Source of the DNA: JAEUOS01 sp965279115
Lineage (GTDB): Bacteria > Pseudomonadota > Gammaproteobacteria > Burkholderiales > JAEUOS01
Assembly (NCBI GenBank): GCA_965279115.1
Contig: OZ257137.1
Location: 5,952,001-6,016,000, forward strand
Length of the DNA: 64,000 bases
Direction of reading: 5' to 3'
Of this stretch, positions 14,901 to 29,900 are shown in pieces (the first letter of the stretch is position 1; every line of letters starts with the position of its first letter). The position numbers and the translations under genes are program-made. The notes beneath the pieces were generated by a model. The model did no database searches and was not told where the DNA came from. It saw only the letters and a list, made by a program, of their open reading frames with translations.

Positions 14901-17900
14901 TCAAAAGCACGAGTCCAGTCGAGCCGCGTAAACCCGACTATCGCGCGATTCACGTTAAGGGATGAAATCGCAATATTGCCGGTGAGGCTGAAGTCGCCGC
15001 TCACCGCCGAGGCGCTGACGGTGACGTTGCCCATCTTCAGCGCCGTGTAACGCACTGGCAGGAAGGTGCCCGCCGTCGTGGCCGCCGGGCTCACCTGCGC
15101 GACTGCCAGTTCGCCCGATACGGTCACCGTCGCCACTCCGGTGACCGCCACGCTGGCGTTCGCTACCGACAGGGCTATCGTGTCCAAGCGGGCGCTCAGG
15201 AGATCCGCGCCGCCAATGCCATCAGTGTCCACGTCCACGGTCTGGCGCGTAAACGCAAACTCGGCACTGCCACTGATGCTCACGTCCCCTGCCGTCAGTA
15301 TCGGGCCGCCGGAGATTCCGGTCACGCCGCCGGCCAGTCGCACCTCCAGGCTCGACGCGAAGTTGATCGCCAGGTTGGCGCCGCTCGGCAGGTCCGTGCC
15401 AGGGTTCAGAACATCCTTGGTGCCGTCGCCGTCCAGATCGAACGCCTTCGCCCAGTTCAGGCGCTTGAAGGTGGTGCCTACGGTATTGGTGACGCTGTTG
15501 ACGTCGAGTTTGTCGATCGTCAGCGTGCCGGTCAGCGCAAAGCTGCCGCTCACTGCCGAGGCGCTCACGGTCACGTTGCCCATCTTCAGCGCCGTGTAAC
15601 GCACCGCCGGGTACGTTCCAGGCGTGGTGCCTTCCGGGCTGACCTGCGCGACTGCCAGTTCGCCAGATACCGTCACCGTCGCTACGCCGGCCACTGCCAC
15701 GCTGGCATTGGCCACCGACAGCGCTATCGTGTCCAGGCGGCCGTTCAGGAGATCCGCCGTCCCGTTGCCGTCGGTGTCGACATCCACCGTCTGGCGTGTG
15801 AAGGCGAATTCGGCGCTGCCGCTGATGGTGATGTCCCCTGCCGTCAGGATCGGACCGCCGGCGATCCCGGTCACGCCGCCCGCCAGCCGTACTTCCAGGC
15901 TCGACGCGAAGTTGATCGCCAGGTTGGCACCGCTCGGCAGGTCCGCGCCCGGGTTCAGAACATCCTTGGTGCCGTCACCGTCCAGATCGAACGCCTTCGC
16001 CCAGTTCAGCCGCTTGAAGTTGCCCACGACGCTGTTGACGTCGAGCTTGTCTATCGTCAGCGTGCCGGTCAGCGCAAAGCTGCCGCTCACCGCCGAGGCG
16101 CTTACCGTGACGTTGCCCATCTTCAGCGCCGTGTAACGCACCGCCGGGTACGTTCCAGGCGTGGTGCCTTGCGGGCTGACCTGCGCGACTGCCAGTTCGC
16201 CGGATACCGTCACCGTCGCTACGCCGGCCACTGCCACGCTGGCATTGGCCACCGACAGCGCGATCGTGTCCAGTCGGGCGTTCAGGAGATCCGCCGTCCC
16301 GTTGCCGTCGGTGTCGACATCCACCGTCTGGCGTGTGAAGGCGAATTCGGCGCTGCCGCTGATGGTGATGTCCCCCGCCGTCAGGATCGGGCCGCCGGCG
16401 ATTCCGGTCACGCCGCCTGCCAGCCGTACTTCCAGGCTCGACGCGAAGTTGATCGCCAGGTTGGCGCCGCTCGGCAGGTCCGTACCCGGGTTCAGGATGT
16501 CCTTGGTGCCGTCGCCGTCCAGATCGAACGCCTTCGCCCAGTTCAGGCGCTTGAAGTTGCCCACGACGCTATTGACGTCGAGTTTGTCGATCGTCAGCGT
16601 GCCGGTCAGCGCAAAGCTGCCGCTCACCGCCGAGGCGCTTACCGATACGTTGCCCATCTTCAGCGCCGTGTAACGCACCGGCAGGAAGGTGCCCGCTGTC
16701 GCAGCCGCCGGGCTGACTTGGGCCACCGCCAGTTCGCCGGAGACCGTCACCGTCGCCACACCCGTGACCGTCACGTTGGCGTTGGCCACCGACAGGGCTA
16801 TCGTGTCCAAGCGGGCGCTCAGGAGATCCGCGCCGCCAACACCATCCGTGTCCACGTCCACGGTCTGGCGGGTGAAGGCAAACTCGGCCGCGCCACTGAT
16901 GCTCACGTCCCCTGCCGTCAGGATCGGCCCGCCGGCGATTCCGGTCACGCCGCCGGCCAGTCGCACCTCCAGGCTCGACGCGAAGTTGATCGCCAGGTTG
17001 GCGCCGCTCGGCAGGTCCGTGCCCGGGTTCAGAACATCCTTGGTGCCGTCGCCGTTCAGATCAAACGCCTTCGCCCAGTTCAGCCGCTTGAAGTTGCCCA
17101 CGACGCTGTTGACGTCGAGCTTGTCTATCGTCAGCGTGCCGGTCAGCGCAAAGCTGCCGCTCACCGCCGAGGCGCTTACCGATACGTTGCCCATCTTCAG
17201 CGCCGTGTAACGCACCGCCGGGTAGGTCCCTGCCGTCGTGCCTTGCGGGCTCACTTGCGCGACTGCCAGTTCGCCTGACACCGTCACCGTCGCTACACCG
17301 GCCACCGCCACGCTGGCGCTGGCCACCGACAGCGCTATCGTGTCGAGCCTTGCGCCCAGCAGATCGGCTGTCCCGCTGCCGTCGGTGTCCACATCCACCG
17401 TCTGGCGTGTGAAGGCGAATTCGGCGCTGCCGCTGATGGTGATGTCCCCTGCCGTCAGGATCGGACCGCCGGCGATTCCGGTCACGCCGCCTGCCAGTCG
17501 CACTTCCAGGCTCGACGCAAAGTTGATCGCCAGGTTGGCGCCGCTCGGCAGATCCGTGCCCGGGTTCAGAACATCCTTGGTGCCGTCACCGTCCAGATCG
17601 AACGCCTTCGCCCAGTTCAGCCGCTTGAAGGTGGTACCTACGGTATTGGTGACGCTGTTGACGTCGAGTTTGTCGATCGTCAACGTGCCGGTCAGCGCAA
17701 AGCTGCCGCTCACCGCCGAGGCGCTTACCGTGACGTTGCCCATCTTCAGCGCCGTGTAACGCACCGCCGGGTAGGTCCCTGCCGTCGTGCCTTGCGGGCT
17801 GACCTGCGCGACTGCCAGTTCGCCGGATACCGTCACCGTCGCTACGCCGGCCACTGCCACGCTGGCATTGGCCACCGACAGCGCTATCGTGTCCAGGCGG

Positions 17901-20900
17901 CCGTTCAGGAGATCCGCCGTCCCGTTGCCGTCGGTGTCGACATCCACCGTCTGGCGTGTGAAGGCGAATTCGGCGCTGCCGCTGATGGTGATGTCCCCCG
18001 CCGTCAGGATCGGGCCGCCGGAGATTCCGGTCACGCCGCCTGCCAGCCGTACTTCCAGGCTCGACGCAAAGTTGATCGCCAGGTTGGCGCCGCTCGGCAG
18101 GTCCGTACCCGGGTTCAGGATGTCCTTGGCGCCGTCGCCGTCCAGATCGAACGCCTTCGCCCAGTTCAGGCGCTTGAAGGTGGTACCTACGGTATTGGTG
18201 ACGCTGTTGACGTCCAGTTTGTCTATCGTCAGCGTGCCAGTGAGCGCAAAGCTGCCGCTCACCGCCGAGGCACTTACCGATACATTGCCCATCTTCAGCG
18301 CCGTGTAGCGCACCGCCGGGTACGTTCCAGGCGTGGTGCCTACCGGGCTCACTTGCGCCACCGCAAGTTCGCCCGATACGGTCACCGTCGCCACGTTGGC
18401 CACGATCACTTTGGCACTCGATACCGACAGGGCTATGGTGTCCAGGCGGGCGCTCAGGAGATCTGCGTTTCCGTTGCCGTCGGTATCTACATCCACCGTC
18501 TGGCGGGTAAAGGCGAATTCCGCTGATCCGCCGATGCTCACATCGCCTGCCGTCAGGAAGATGTTGTCTCCTCCGCCCGTCCCGGTCACCGTTCCCGCCA
18601 GCCGTACTTCCAGGCTCGACGCGAAGTTGATCGCCAGGTTGGCGCCGCTCGGCAGGTCCGTACCCGGGTTCAGGATGTCCTTGGTGCCGTCGCCGTCCAG
18701 ATCGAACGCCTTCGCCCAGTTCAGGCGCTTGAAGTTGCCCACGACGCTATTGACGTCGAGTTTGTCGATCGTCAGCGTGCCGGTCAGCGCAAAGCTGCCG
18801 CTCACCGCCGAGGCGCTTACCGATACGTTGCCCATCTTCAGCGCCGTGTAACGCACCGGCAGGAAGGTGCCCGCTGTCGCAGCCGCCGGGCTGACTTGGG
18901 CCACCGCCAGTTCGCCGGAGACCGTCACCGTCGCCACACCCGTGACCGTCACGTTGGCGTTGGCCACCGACAGGGCTATCGTGTCCAAGCGGGCGCTCAG
19001 GAGATCCGCGCCGCCAACACCATCCGTGTCCACGTCCACGGTCTGGCGGGTGAAGGCAAACTCGGCCGCGCCACTGATGCTCACGTCCCCTGCCGTCAGG
19101 ATCGGCCCGCCGGCGATTCCGGTCACGCCGCCGGCCAGTCGCACCTCCAGGCTCGACGCGAAGTTGATCGCCAGGTTGGCGCCGCTCGGCAGGTCCGTGC
19201 CCGGGTTCAGAACATCCTTGGTGCCGTCGCCGTTCAGATCAAACGCCTTCGCCCAGTTCAGCCGCTTGAAGTTGCCCACGACGCTGTTGACGTCGAGTTT
19301 GTCGATCGTCAGCGTGCCGGTCAGCGCAAAGCTGCCGCTCACCGCCGAGGCGCTTACCGATACGTTGCCCATCTTCAGCGCCGTGTAACGCACCGCCGGG
19401 TAGGTCCCTGCCGTCGTGCCTTGCGGGCTCACTTGCGCGACTGCCAGTTCGCCTGACACCGTCACCGTCGCTACACCTGCCACCGCCACGCTGGCGCTGG
19501 CCACCGACAGCGCTATCGTGTCGAGCCTTGCGCCCAGCAGATCGGCTGTCCCGCTGCCGTCGGTGTCCACATCCACCGTCTGGCGTGTGAAGGCGAATTC
19601 GGCGCTGCCGCTGATGGTGATGTCCCCTGCCGTCAGGATCGGACCGCCGGCGATTCCGGTCACGCCGCCTGCCAGTCGCACTTCCAGGCTCGACGCAAAG
19701 TTGATCGCCAGGTTGGCGCCGCTCGGCAGATCCGTGCCCGGGTTCAGAACATTCATGATGCCGTCACCGTCCAGATCGAACGCCTTCGCCCAGTTCAGGC
19801 GCTTGAAGGTGGTGCCTACGGTATTGGTGACGCTGTTGACGTCGAGTTTGTCGATCGTCAGCGTGCCGGTCAGCGCAAAGCTGCCGCTCACCGCCGAGGC
19901 GCTTACCGTGACGTTGCCCATCTTCAGCGCCGTGTAACGCACCGCCGGGTAGGTCCCTGCCGTCGTGCCTTGCGGGCTCACTTGGGCCACCGCCAGCTCA
20001 CCAGACACCGTCACCGTCGCTACACCGGCCACCGCCACACTGGCGTTGGCCACCGACAGCGCGATCGTGTCCAGTCGGGCGTTCAGGAGATCCGCCGTCC
20101 CGTTGCCGTCGGTGTCGACATCCACCGTCTGGCGTGTGAAGGCGAATTCGGCGCTGCCGCTGATGGTGATGTCCCCCGCCGTCAGGATCGGGCCGCCGGC
20201 GATTCCGGTCACGCCGCCTGCCAGTCGCACTTCCAGGCTCGACGCAAAGTTGATCGCCAGGTTGGCGCCGCTCGGCAGGTCCGTACCCGGGTTCAGAATG
20301 TCCTTGGTGCCGTCGCCGTCCAGATCGAACGCCTTCGCCCAGTTCAGGCGCTTGAAGGTGGTACCTACGGTATTGGTGACGCTGTTGACGTCCAGTTTGT
20401 CTATCGTCAGCGTGCCAGTCAGCGCAAAGCTGCCGCTCACCGCCGAGGCGCTCACGGTCACGTTGCCCATCTTCAGCGCCGTGTAACGCACCGCCGGGTA
20501 CGTTCCAGGCGTGGTGCCTTCCGGGCTGACTTGGGCCACCGCCAACTCGCCGGAGACCGTCACCGTAGCCACGTTGGCCACGATCACCTTGGCGCTCGAC
20601 ACCGACAGGGCTATGGTGTCCAGACGGGCGCTCAGGAGATCTGCGTTTCCGTTGCCGTCGGTATCTACATCCACCGTCTGGCGGGTAAAGGCGAATTCCG
20701 CTGATCCGCCGATGCTCACATCGCCTGCCGTCAGGAAGATGTTGTCTCCTCCGCCCGTCCCGGTCACCGTTCCCGCCAGCCGTACTTCCAGGCTCGACGC
20801 GAAGTTGATCGCCAGGTCAGCGCCGCTCGGCAGGTCCGTGCCCGGGTTCAGAACATCCTTGGTGCCGTCACCGTCCAGATCGAACGCCTTCGCCCAGTTC

Positions 20901-23900
20901 AGGCGCTTGAAGGTGGTGCCTACGGTGTTGGTGACGCTGTTGACGTCGAGCTTGTCGATCGTCAGCGTGCCGGTCAGCGCAAAGCTGCCGCTCACCGCCG
21001 AGGCGCTTACCGTGACGTTGCCCATCTTCAGCGCCGTGTAACGCACCGCCGGGTACGTTCCAGGCGTGGTGCCTTCCGGGCTGACTTGGGCCACCGCCAA
21101 CTCGCCGGAGACCGTCACCGTAGCCACGTTGGCCACGATCACCTTGGCGCTCGACACCGACAGGGCTATGGTGTCCAGACGGGCGCTCAGGAGATCTGCG
21201 TTTCCGTTGCCGTCGGTATCTACATCCACCGTCTGGCGGGTAAAGGCGAATTCCGCTGATCCGCCGATGCTCACATCGCCTGCCGTCAGGAAGATGTTGT
21301 CTCCTCCGCCCGTCCCGGTCACCGTTCCCGCCAGCCGTACTTCCAGGCTCGACGCAAAGTTGATCGCCAGGTTGGCGCCGCTCGGCAGGTCCGTACCCGG
21401 GTTCAGAATGTCCTTGGTGCCGTCGCCGTCCAGATCGAACGCCTTCGCCCAGTTCAGGCGCTTGAAGGTGGTACCTACGGTATTGGTGACGCTGTTGACG
21501 TCCAGTTTGTCTATCGTCAGCGTGCCAGTCAGCGCAAAGCTGCCGCTCACCGCCGAGGCACTTACCGATACATTGCCCATCTTCAGCGCCGTGTAGCGCA
21601 CCGCCGGGTACGTTCCAGGCGTGGTGCCTTCCGGGCTCACTTGCGCCACCGCAAGTTCGCCCGATACGGTCACCGTCGCCACGTTGGCCACGATCACCTT
21701 GGCACTCGATACCGACAGGGCTATGGTGTCCAGGCGGGCGTTCAGGAGGTCCGCACCGCCTACACCATCGGTGTCTACATCCACCGTCTGGCGGGCAAAG
21801 GCGAATTCCGCTGATCCGCCAATGCTCACATCGCCTGCCGTCAGGAAGATGTTGTCTCCTCCGCCAGTCCCGGTCACGCCGCCGGCCAACCGCACTTCCA
21901 AGCTCGACGCAAAGTTGATCGCCAGGTTGGCGCCGCTCGGCAGGTCCGTGCCCGGGTTCAGGATGTCCTTGGTGCCATCACCGTCCAGATCGAACGCCTT
22001 CGCCCAGTTCAGGCGCTTGAAGTTGCCCACGACGCTATTGACGTCGAGTTTGTCGATTGTCAGCGTGCCGGTCAGCGCAAAGCTGCCGCTCACCGCCGAG
22101 GCGCTTACCGATACGTTGCCCATCTTCAGCGCCGTGTAACGCACCGGCAGGAAGGTTCCCGCTGTCGCAGCCGCCGGGCTGACTTGGCCCACCGCCAGTT
22201 CGCCGGAGACCGTCACCGTCGCCACACCCGTGACCGTCACGCTGGCGTTGGCCACCGACAGGGCTATCGTGTCCAAGCGGGCGTTCAGGAGATCCGCCGT
22301 CCCGTTGGCGTCGGTGTCGACATCCACCGTCTGGCGCGTAAACGCAAACTCGGCCGCCCCACTGATGCTGACGTCCCCTGCCGTCAGGATCGGCGCGCCG
22401 CCAATCCCGGTCACGCCGCCGGCCAGTCGCACTTCCAGGCTCGACGCAAAGTTGATCGCCAGGTTGGCGCCGCTCGGCAGGTCCGTGCCCGGGTTCAGAA
22501 CATCCTTGGTGCCATCACCGTCCAGATCGAACGCCTTCGCCCAGTTCAGGCGCTTGAAGGTGGTGCCTACGGTATTGGTGACGCTGTTGACGTCCAGTTT
22601 GTCGATCGTCAGCGTGCCGGTCAGCGCAAAGCTGCCGCTTACCGCCGAGGCGCTCACGGTGACGTTGCCCATCTTGAGGGCGCTGTAACGCACCGCGGGG
22701 TAGGTCCCTGCCGTCGTGCCTTGCGGGCTCACTTGCGCGACTGCCAGTTCGCCTGACACCGTCACCGTCGCTACACCGGCCACCGCCACGCTGGCGCTGG
22801 CCACCGACAGCGCTATCGTGTCGAGCCTTGCGCCCAGCAGATCGGCTGTCCCGCTGCCGTCGGTGTCCACATCCACCGTCTGGCGTGTGAAGGCGAATTC
22901 GGCGCTGCCGCTGATGGTGATGTCCCCTGCCGTCAGGATCGGACCGCCGGAGATCCCGGTCACCGTTCCCGCCAGCCGCACTTCCAGGCTCGACGCGAAG
23001 TTGATCGCCAGGTTGGCGCCGCTCGGCAGATCCGTGCCCGGGTTCAGAACATCCTTGGTGCCGTCACCGTCCAGATCGAACGCCTTCGCCCAGTTCAGCC
23101 GCTTGAAGGTGGTGCCTACGGAATTGGTGACGCTGTTGACGTCGAGTTTGTCGATCGTCAACGTGCCGGTCAGCGCAAAGCTGCCGCTCACCGCCGAGGC
23201 GCTCACGGTCACGTTGCCCATCTTCAGCGCCGTGTAACGCACCGCCGGGTAGGTCCCTGCCGTCGTGCCTTGCGGGCTCAGTTGGGCCACCGCCAGCTCA
23301 CCAGACACCGTCACCGTCGCTACACCGGCCACCGCCACACTGGCGTTGGCCACCGACAGCGCGATCGTGTCCAGTCGGGCGTTCAGGAGATCCGCCGTCC
23401 CGTTGCCGTCGGTGTCGACATCCACCGTCTGGCGTGTGAAGGCGAATTCGGCGCTGCCGCTGATGGTGATGTCCCCCGCCGTCAGGATCGGGCCGCCGGC
23501 GATTCCGGTCACGCCGCCTGCCAGTCGCACTTCCAGGCTCGACGCAAAGTCGATCTCGAGGTCAGCGCCGCTCGGCAGGTCCGTGCCCGGGTTCAGAACA
23601 TCCTTGGTGCCGTCACCGTCCAGATCGAACGCCTTCGCCCAGTTCAGCCGCTTGAAGGTGGTACCGGCGGTGTTGGTGACGCTGTTGACGTCGAGTTTGT
23701 CGATCGTCAACGTGCCGGTCAGCGCAAAGCTGCCGCTCACCGCCGAGGCGCTCACGGTCACGTTGCCCATCTTCAGCGCCGTGTAACGCACCGCCGGGTA
23801 CGTTCCAGGCGTGGTGCCTTCCGGGCTGACTTGGGCCACCGCCAGTTCGCCTGACACGGTCACTGTCGCCACGTTGGCCACGATCACTTTCGCACTCGAC

Positions 23901-26900
23901 ACCGACAAGGCTATCGTGTCCAGGCGGGCGTTCAGGAGGTCCGCACCGCCTGCACCATCGGTGTCTACATCCGCCGTCTGGCGGGTAAAGGCGAATTCCG
24001 CTGATCCGCCAATGCTCACATCGCCTGCCGTGAGGAAGATGTTGTCTCCTCCGCCAGTCCCGGTCACCGTTCCCGCCAGCCGCACTTCCAGGCTCGACGC
24101 AAAGTCGATCTCGAGGTCAGCGCCGCTCGGCAGGTCCGTGCCCGGGTTCAGAACATCCTTGATGCCGTCGCCGTCCAGATCGAACGCCTTCGCCCAGTTC
24201 AGCCGCTTGAAGGTGGTACCGGCGGTGTTGGTGACGCTGTTGACGTCGAGTTTGTCGATCGTCAACGTGCCGGTCAGCGCAAAGCTGCCGCTCACCGCCG
24301 AGGCGCTCACGGTCACGTTGCCCATCTTCAGCGCCGTGTAACGCACCGCCGGGTAGGTTCCAGGCGTGGTGCCTTCCGGGCTGACTTGGGCCACCGCCAA
24401 CTCGCCGGAGACCGTCACCGTAGCCACGTTGGCCACGATCACCTTGGCGTTCGACACCGACAGGGCTATGGTGTCCAGACGGGCGCTCAGGAGATCTGCG
24501 TTTCCGTTGCCGTCGGTATCTACATCCACCGTCTGGCGGGTGAAGGCGAACTCCGCTGATCCGCCAATGCTCACATCGCCTGCCGTCAGGAAGATGTTGT
24601 CTCCTCCGCCAGTCCCGGTCACCGTTCCCGCCAGTCGCACTTCCAGGCTCGACGCGAAGTTGATGCTCAGGTTGGCGCCGCTCGGCAGGTCCGTGCCCGG
24701 GTTCAGAACATCCTTGGTGCCGTCGCCGTCCAGATCGAACGCCTTCGCCCAGTTCAGGCGCTTGAAGGTGGTACCTACGGTATTGGTGACGCTGTTGACG
24801 TCGAGTTTGTCGATCGTCAACGTGCCGGTCAGCGCAAAGCTGCCGCTCACCGCCGAAGCGCTGACGGTCACGTTGCCCATCTTCAGCACCGTGTAACGCA
24901 CCGCCGGGTAGGTTCCAGGCGTGGTGCCTTCCGGGCTGACTTGGGCCACCGCCAGTTCGCCCGATACGGTCACCGTCGCCACACCCGTGACCGCCACGCT
25001 GGCGTTGGCCACCGACAGGGCTATCGTGTCCAGGCGGGCGTTCAGAAGGTCTGCGTCGCCAACACCATCCGTGTCCACGTCCACGGTCTGGCGGGTGAAG
25101 GCGAATTCGGCGCTGCCGCTGATGGTGATGTCCCCTGCCGTCAGGATCGCACCGCCGGAGATTCCTGTCACCGTTCCAGCCAGCCGGACTTCCAGGCTCG
25201 ACGCAAAGTCGATCTCGAGGTCAGCGCCGCTCGGCAGGTCCGCCCCAGGGTTCAGAACATCCTTGGTGCCGTCACCGTCCAGATCGAACGCCTTCGCCCA
25301 GTTCAGACGCTTGAAGGTGGTGCCTACGGTATTGGTGACACTGTTGACGTCCAGTTTGTCGATCGTCAGCGTGCCGGTCAGCGCGAAACTGCCATTCACC
25401 GCCGAGGCGCTGACGGTCACGTTGCCCATCTTGAGGGCGCTGTAACGCACCGCGGGGTAGGTCCCTGCCGTCGTGCCTTGCGGGCTCACTTGCGCGACTG
25501 CCAGTTCGCCTGACACCGTCACCGTCGCTACACCGGCCACCGCCACGCTGGCGCTGGCCACCGACAGCGCGATCGTGTCCAGGCGGGCGTTCAGGAGATC
25601 CGCCGTCCCGTTGCCGTCGGTGTCGACCTCCACCGTCTGGCGCGTAAACGCAAACTCGGCTGTCCCGCTGATGGTGATGTCCCCTGCCGTCAGGATCGGA
25701 CCGCCGGAGATCCCGGTCACCGTTCCCGCCAGCCGCACTTCCAGGCTCGACGCGAAGTTGATCGCCAGGTTGGCGCCGCTCGGCAGGTCCGTACCCGGGT
25801 TCAGGATGTCCTTGGTGCCGTCGCCGTCCAGATCGAACGCCTTCGCCCAGTTCAGGCGCTTGAAGGTGGTGCCTACGGTATTGGTGACGCTGTTGACGTC
25901 GAGTTTGTCGATCGTCAGCGTGCCGGTCAGCGCAAAGCTGCCGCTCACCGCCGAGGCACTTACCGATACATTGCCCATCTTCAGCGCCGTGTAGCGCACC
26001 GCCGGGTACGTTCCAGGCGTGGTGCCTTCCGGGCTCACTTGCGCCACCGCAAGTTCGCCCGATACGGTCACCGTCGCCACGTTGGCCACGATCACCTTGG
26101 CACTCGATACCGACAGGGCTATGGTGTCCAGACGGGCGCTCAGGAGATCTGCGTTTCCGTTGCCGTCGGTGTCTACATCCACGGTCTGGCGGGTGAAGGC
26201 GAACTCCGCTGATCCGCCAATGCTCACATCGCCCGCCGTCAGGAAGATGTTGTCTCCTCCGCCAGTCCCGGTCACCGTTCCCGCCAGTCGCACTTCCAGG
26301 CTCGACGCAAAGTTGATCGCCAGGTTGGCGCCGCTCGCCAGGTCCGTGCCCGGGTTCAGGATGTCCTTGGTGCCATCACCGTCCAGATCGAGCGCCTTCG
26401 CCCAGTTCAGGCGCTTGAAGGTGGTGCCTACGGTATTGGTGACGCTGTTGACGTCGAGTTTGTCGATCGTCAGCGTGCCGGTCAGCGCAAAGCTGCCGCT
26501 CACTGCCGAGGCGCTCACGGTCACGTTGCCCATCTTCAGCGCCGTGTAACGCACCGCCGGGTACGTTCCAGGCGTGGTGCCTTCCGGGCTGACCTGCGCG
26601 ACTGCCAGTTCGCCAGATACGGTCACCGTCGCCACGTTGGCCACGATCACCTTGGCGCTCGATACCGACAGGGCTATGGTGTCCAGGCGCGCGTTCAGGA
26701 GGTCCGCACCGCCTGCACCATCGGTGTCTAAATCCACGGTCTGGCGGGTAAAGGCGAATTCCGCTGATCCGCCAATGCTCACATCGCCTGCCGTCAGGAA
26801 AATCTTGTCCACGCCGGTAGTGCCGGCAATGCTTCCACGTGCGGAAAACTCCAAGGTCGATGACAGATCAAGATCCAGCTCCGGCGCGGCAATACCGGCA

Positions 26901-29900
26901 ATCTTGAACTTCAGGGTGTCCTTCGAGCCGTTGCCGTCAAGGTCAAAGGCACGCGCCCAGTTAAGGCGCGCAAAACCGGTCTCGGCAGCGTTGTAGTCAA
27001 GGCCATTGATCAGAAGCGTCCCGGACAATCCAAATGTCGATGCCGCACCGGTGCTGCCACTCACCGATACGTTACCCATCCGCAACGCCGTGTAGCGCGA
27101 GGTGTTCTGACCGGCAGGCGTGATTCGAGCCAGAGCCATGGCACCTGAGAGCGTCAACGTCGTGACGCCATCCACAACAATGGTCGACCCGGTGGCCAAC
27201 GAAAGCGAGAACGCCTCAAGCGTGGCGCCCAAAAGGTCAGCCGCACCGTTGCCGTCAGTATCCACATCGACCAGCTCACGGGTCATTGTGAATTCGGCAC
27301 TCCCGCCAATGCTCACCGGACCAGCCCGAACCAATCCGTTGGTCAAACCGGAGAAGGCGCCGTTGCCGGCAATGCTGCCATCGACCGCGAATTCGAGCGA
27401 CGCCGCCAGATCCAGGGCAACCGCAGTGCCGGAATTAAGTACATCCTTGGTCCCGTTGCTGTCAAAGTCGAAGGCTCTTGCCCAGTTCAGCCTGGCATAG
27501 CCGCTCACCGCGTGGTTGTAATCGAGCTTGGCGATCGCGACTGTGCCGGAAAGCCCGAAACTGGTGGCGGAAGCCGAATCGACACTCACAGACACGTTGC
27601 CCATCTTGAGTGTGGTGTAGCGCGCGACGGTTTCCCCGGCCGCGGTAACCCGCGCCAGGGCCAGCTTTCCGGTCAGCGTCAGGGTGGAAACGCCGCTGAT
27701 TTCGACGGTTGCCGGCAGGGCAATATCCAGAACAACTGAATCGAGGGTGGCACCAAGAAGATCCGCCACGCCGTTGCCATCGGTATCGACATCGACGACC
27801 TGGCGGCTCAATGAGAATGCCGCGCTGCCGCTCACATAGAGCGGGTCGGCCTTCAGGAGCACCTGATTGAGGTTGCCGTGGCTTGCGGTGCCGGTGATGC
27901 TGCCGCGGATCGCATATTGCAGGCTGCCGGGAAGGTCAATTGCCAGACTTCCGCTGGGGTTGGGGATGTCGCTCGTATTCCTGACGCCATTGCCGTCCAG
28001 GTCGAATGCACGCGCCCAGTTGAGCCGCGCATACCCTGCCGTCACGTAGTTGAAATCAAGCGAGTCAATACGGAATGTGCCTGTGAGACCGAAGTTGCTC
28101 ACGGCGGGCGCACCGATCGTTGCGCTGACCGTGACGTTGCCCATCTTCAGCGCCGTGTAGCGCGCCGCCAGGAAGGTTCCAGCGGTCGCACCCGCCGGAC
28201 TGACATGCGCTACCGCCAGTTCGCCCGATACCGTCATCGTCGCCACACCGCTGACCGCCACATTGGCATTGGTCACCGTCAGGGCGATCGTGTCCAGGCG
28301 GGCGTTCAGCAGATCTACCGTCCCGTTGCCGTCGGTGTCGACATCCACGGTCTGCCGCGTGAAAGCAAATCCCGCGCTGCCACCGATGCTCACATCCCCC
28401 GCCGTCAGGAAGGTATTGCCACCACCGCCGGTACCAGTCACCGTGCCGGCCAGCCGCACTTCCAGGCCCGACGCGAAATCAATGCTGAGGTCGGGCTGGC
28501 TCGGCAGATCGGCGCCCGGGTCCAGGATGTCTCGGGTGCCGTCGCCGTTCAGGTCGAACGCGCGCGCCCAGTTGAGCCGCTTGAATGTGGTGCCTGCGCT
28601 GTTGGTGACGCTGTTGACGTCCAGTTTGCCCACCGTCAGGGTGCCGGTCAGGGCGAATGTGCCGCCCGACGCCGTCGAGGCGCTCACCGTGACGTTGCCC
28701 ATCTTCAGCGCCGTGTAGCGCGCCGCCAGGAAGGTTCCAGCGGTCGCACCCGCCGGACTGACATGCGCTACCGCCAGTTCGCCTGACACCGTCATCGTCG
28801 CCACACCGCTGACCGCCACATTGGCATTGGTCACCGTCAGGGCGATCGTGTCCAGACGGGCGCTCAGCAGATCTACCGTCCCGTTGCCGTCGGTGTCGAC
28901 ATCCACGGTCTGCCGCGTGAAAGCAAATCCCGCGCTGCCACCGATGCTCACATCCCCCGCCGTCAGAAAGGTATTGCCACCACCGCCGGTACCAGTCACC
29001 GTGCCGGCCAGCCGCACTTCCAGGCCCGACGCGAAATCAATGCTGAGGTCGGGCTGGCTCGGCAGATCGGCGCCCGGGTCCAGGATGTCTCGGGTGCCGT
29101 CGCCGTTCAGGTCGAACGCGCGCGCCCAGTTGAGCCGCTTGAATGTGGTGCCTGCGCTGTTGGTGACGCTGTTGACGTCCAGTTTGCCCACCGTCAGGGT
29201 GCCGGTCAGGGCGAATGTGCCGCCCGACGCCGTCGAGGCGCTCACCGTGACGTTGCCCATCTTCAGCGCCGTGTAGCGCGCCGCCAGGAAGGTCCCGGCT
29301 GTCGCATCCGCCGGACTGACATGCGCTACCGCCAGTTCGCCTGACACCGTCATCGTCGCCACACCGCTGACCGCCACATTGGCATTGGTCACCGTCAGGG
29401 CGATCGTGTCCAGGCGGGCGTTCAGCAGATCCGCCGTCCCGTTGCCGTCGGTGTCGACATCCACGGTCTGCCGTGTGAAGGCAAATCCCGCGCTGCCACC
29501 GATGCTCACATCCCCCGCCGTCAGGAAGGTATTGCCACCACCACCGGTACCAGTCACCGTGCCGGCCAGCCGCACTTCCAGGCCCGACGCGAAATCAATG
29601 CTGAGGTCGGGCTGGCTCGGCAGATCGGCGCCCGGGTCCAGGATGTCTCGGGTGCCGTCGCCGTTCAGGTCGAACGCGCGCGCCCAGTTGAGCCGCTTGA
29701 ATGTGGTGCCTGCGCTGTTGGTGACGCTGTTGACGTCCAGCTTGCCCACCGTCAGGGTACCGGTCAGGGCGAATGTGCCGCCCGACGCCGTCGAGGCGCT
29801 CACCGTGACGTTGCCCATCTTCAGCGCCGTGTAGCGCGCCGCCAGGAAGGTTCCAGCGGTCGCATCCGCCGGACTGACATGCGCTACCGCCAGTTCGCCC

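Noticed and set aside
15066..26996. Series of plus-strand frames of about 173-176 codons in every repeat
   Set aside because: They recur only because the repeat recurs. The in-phase minus-strand frame crosses all units and shows sensible domain motifs, so these are not genes.
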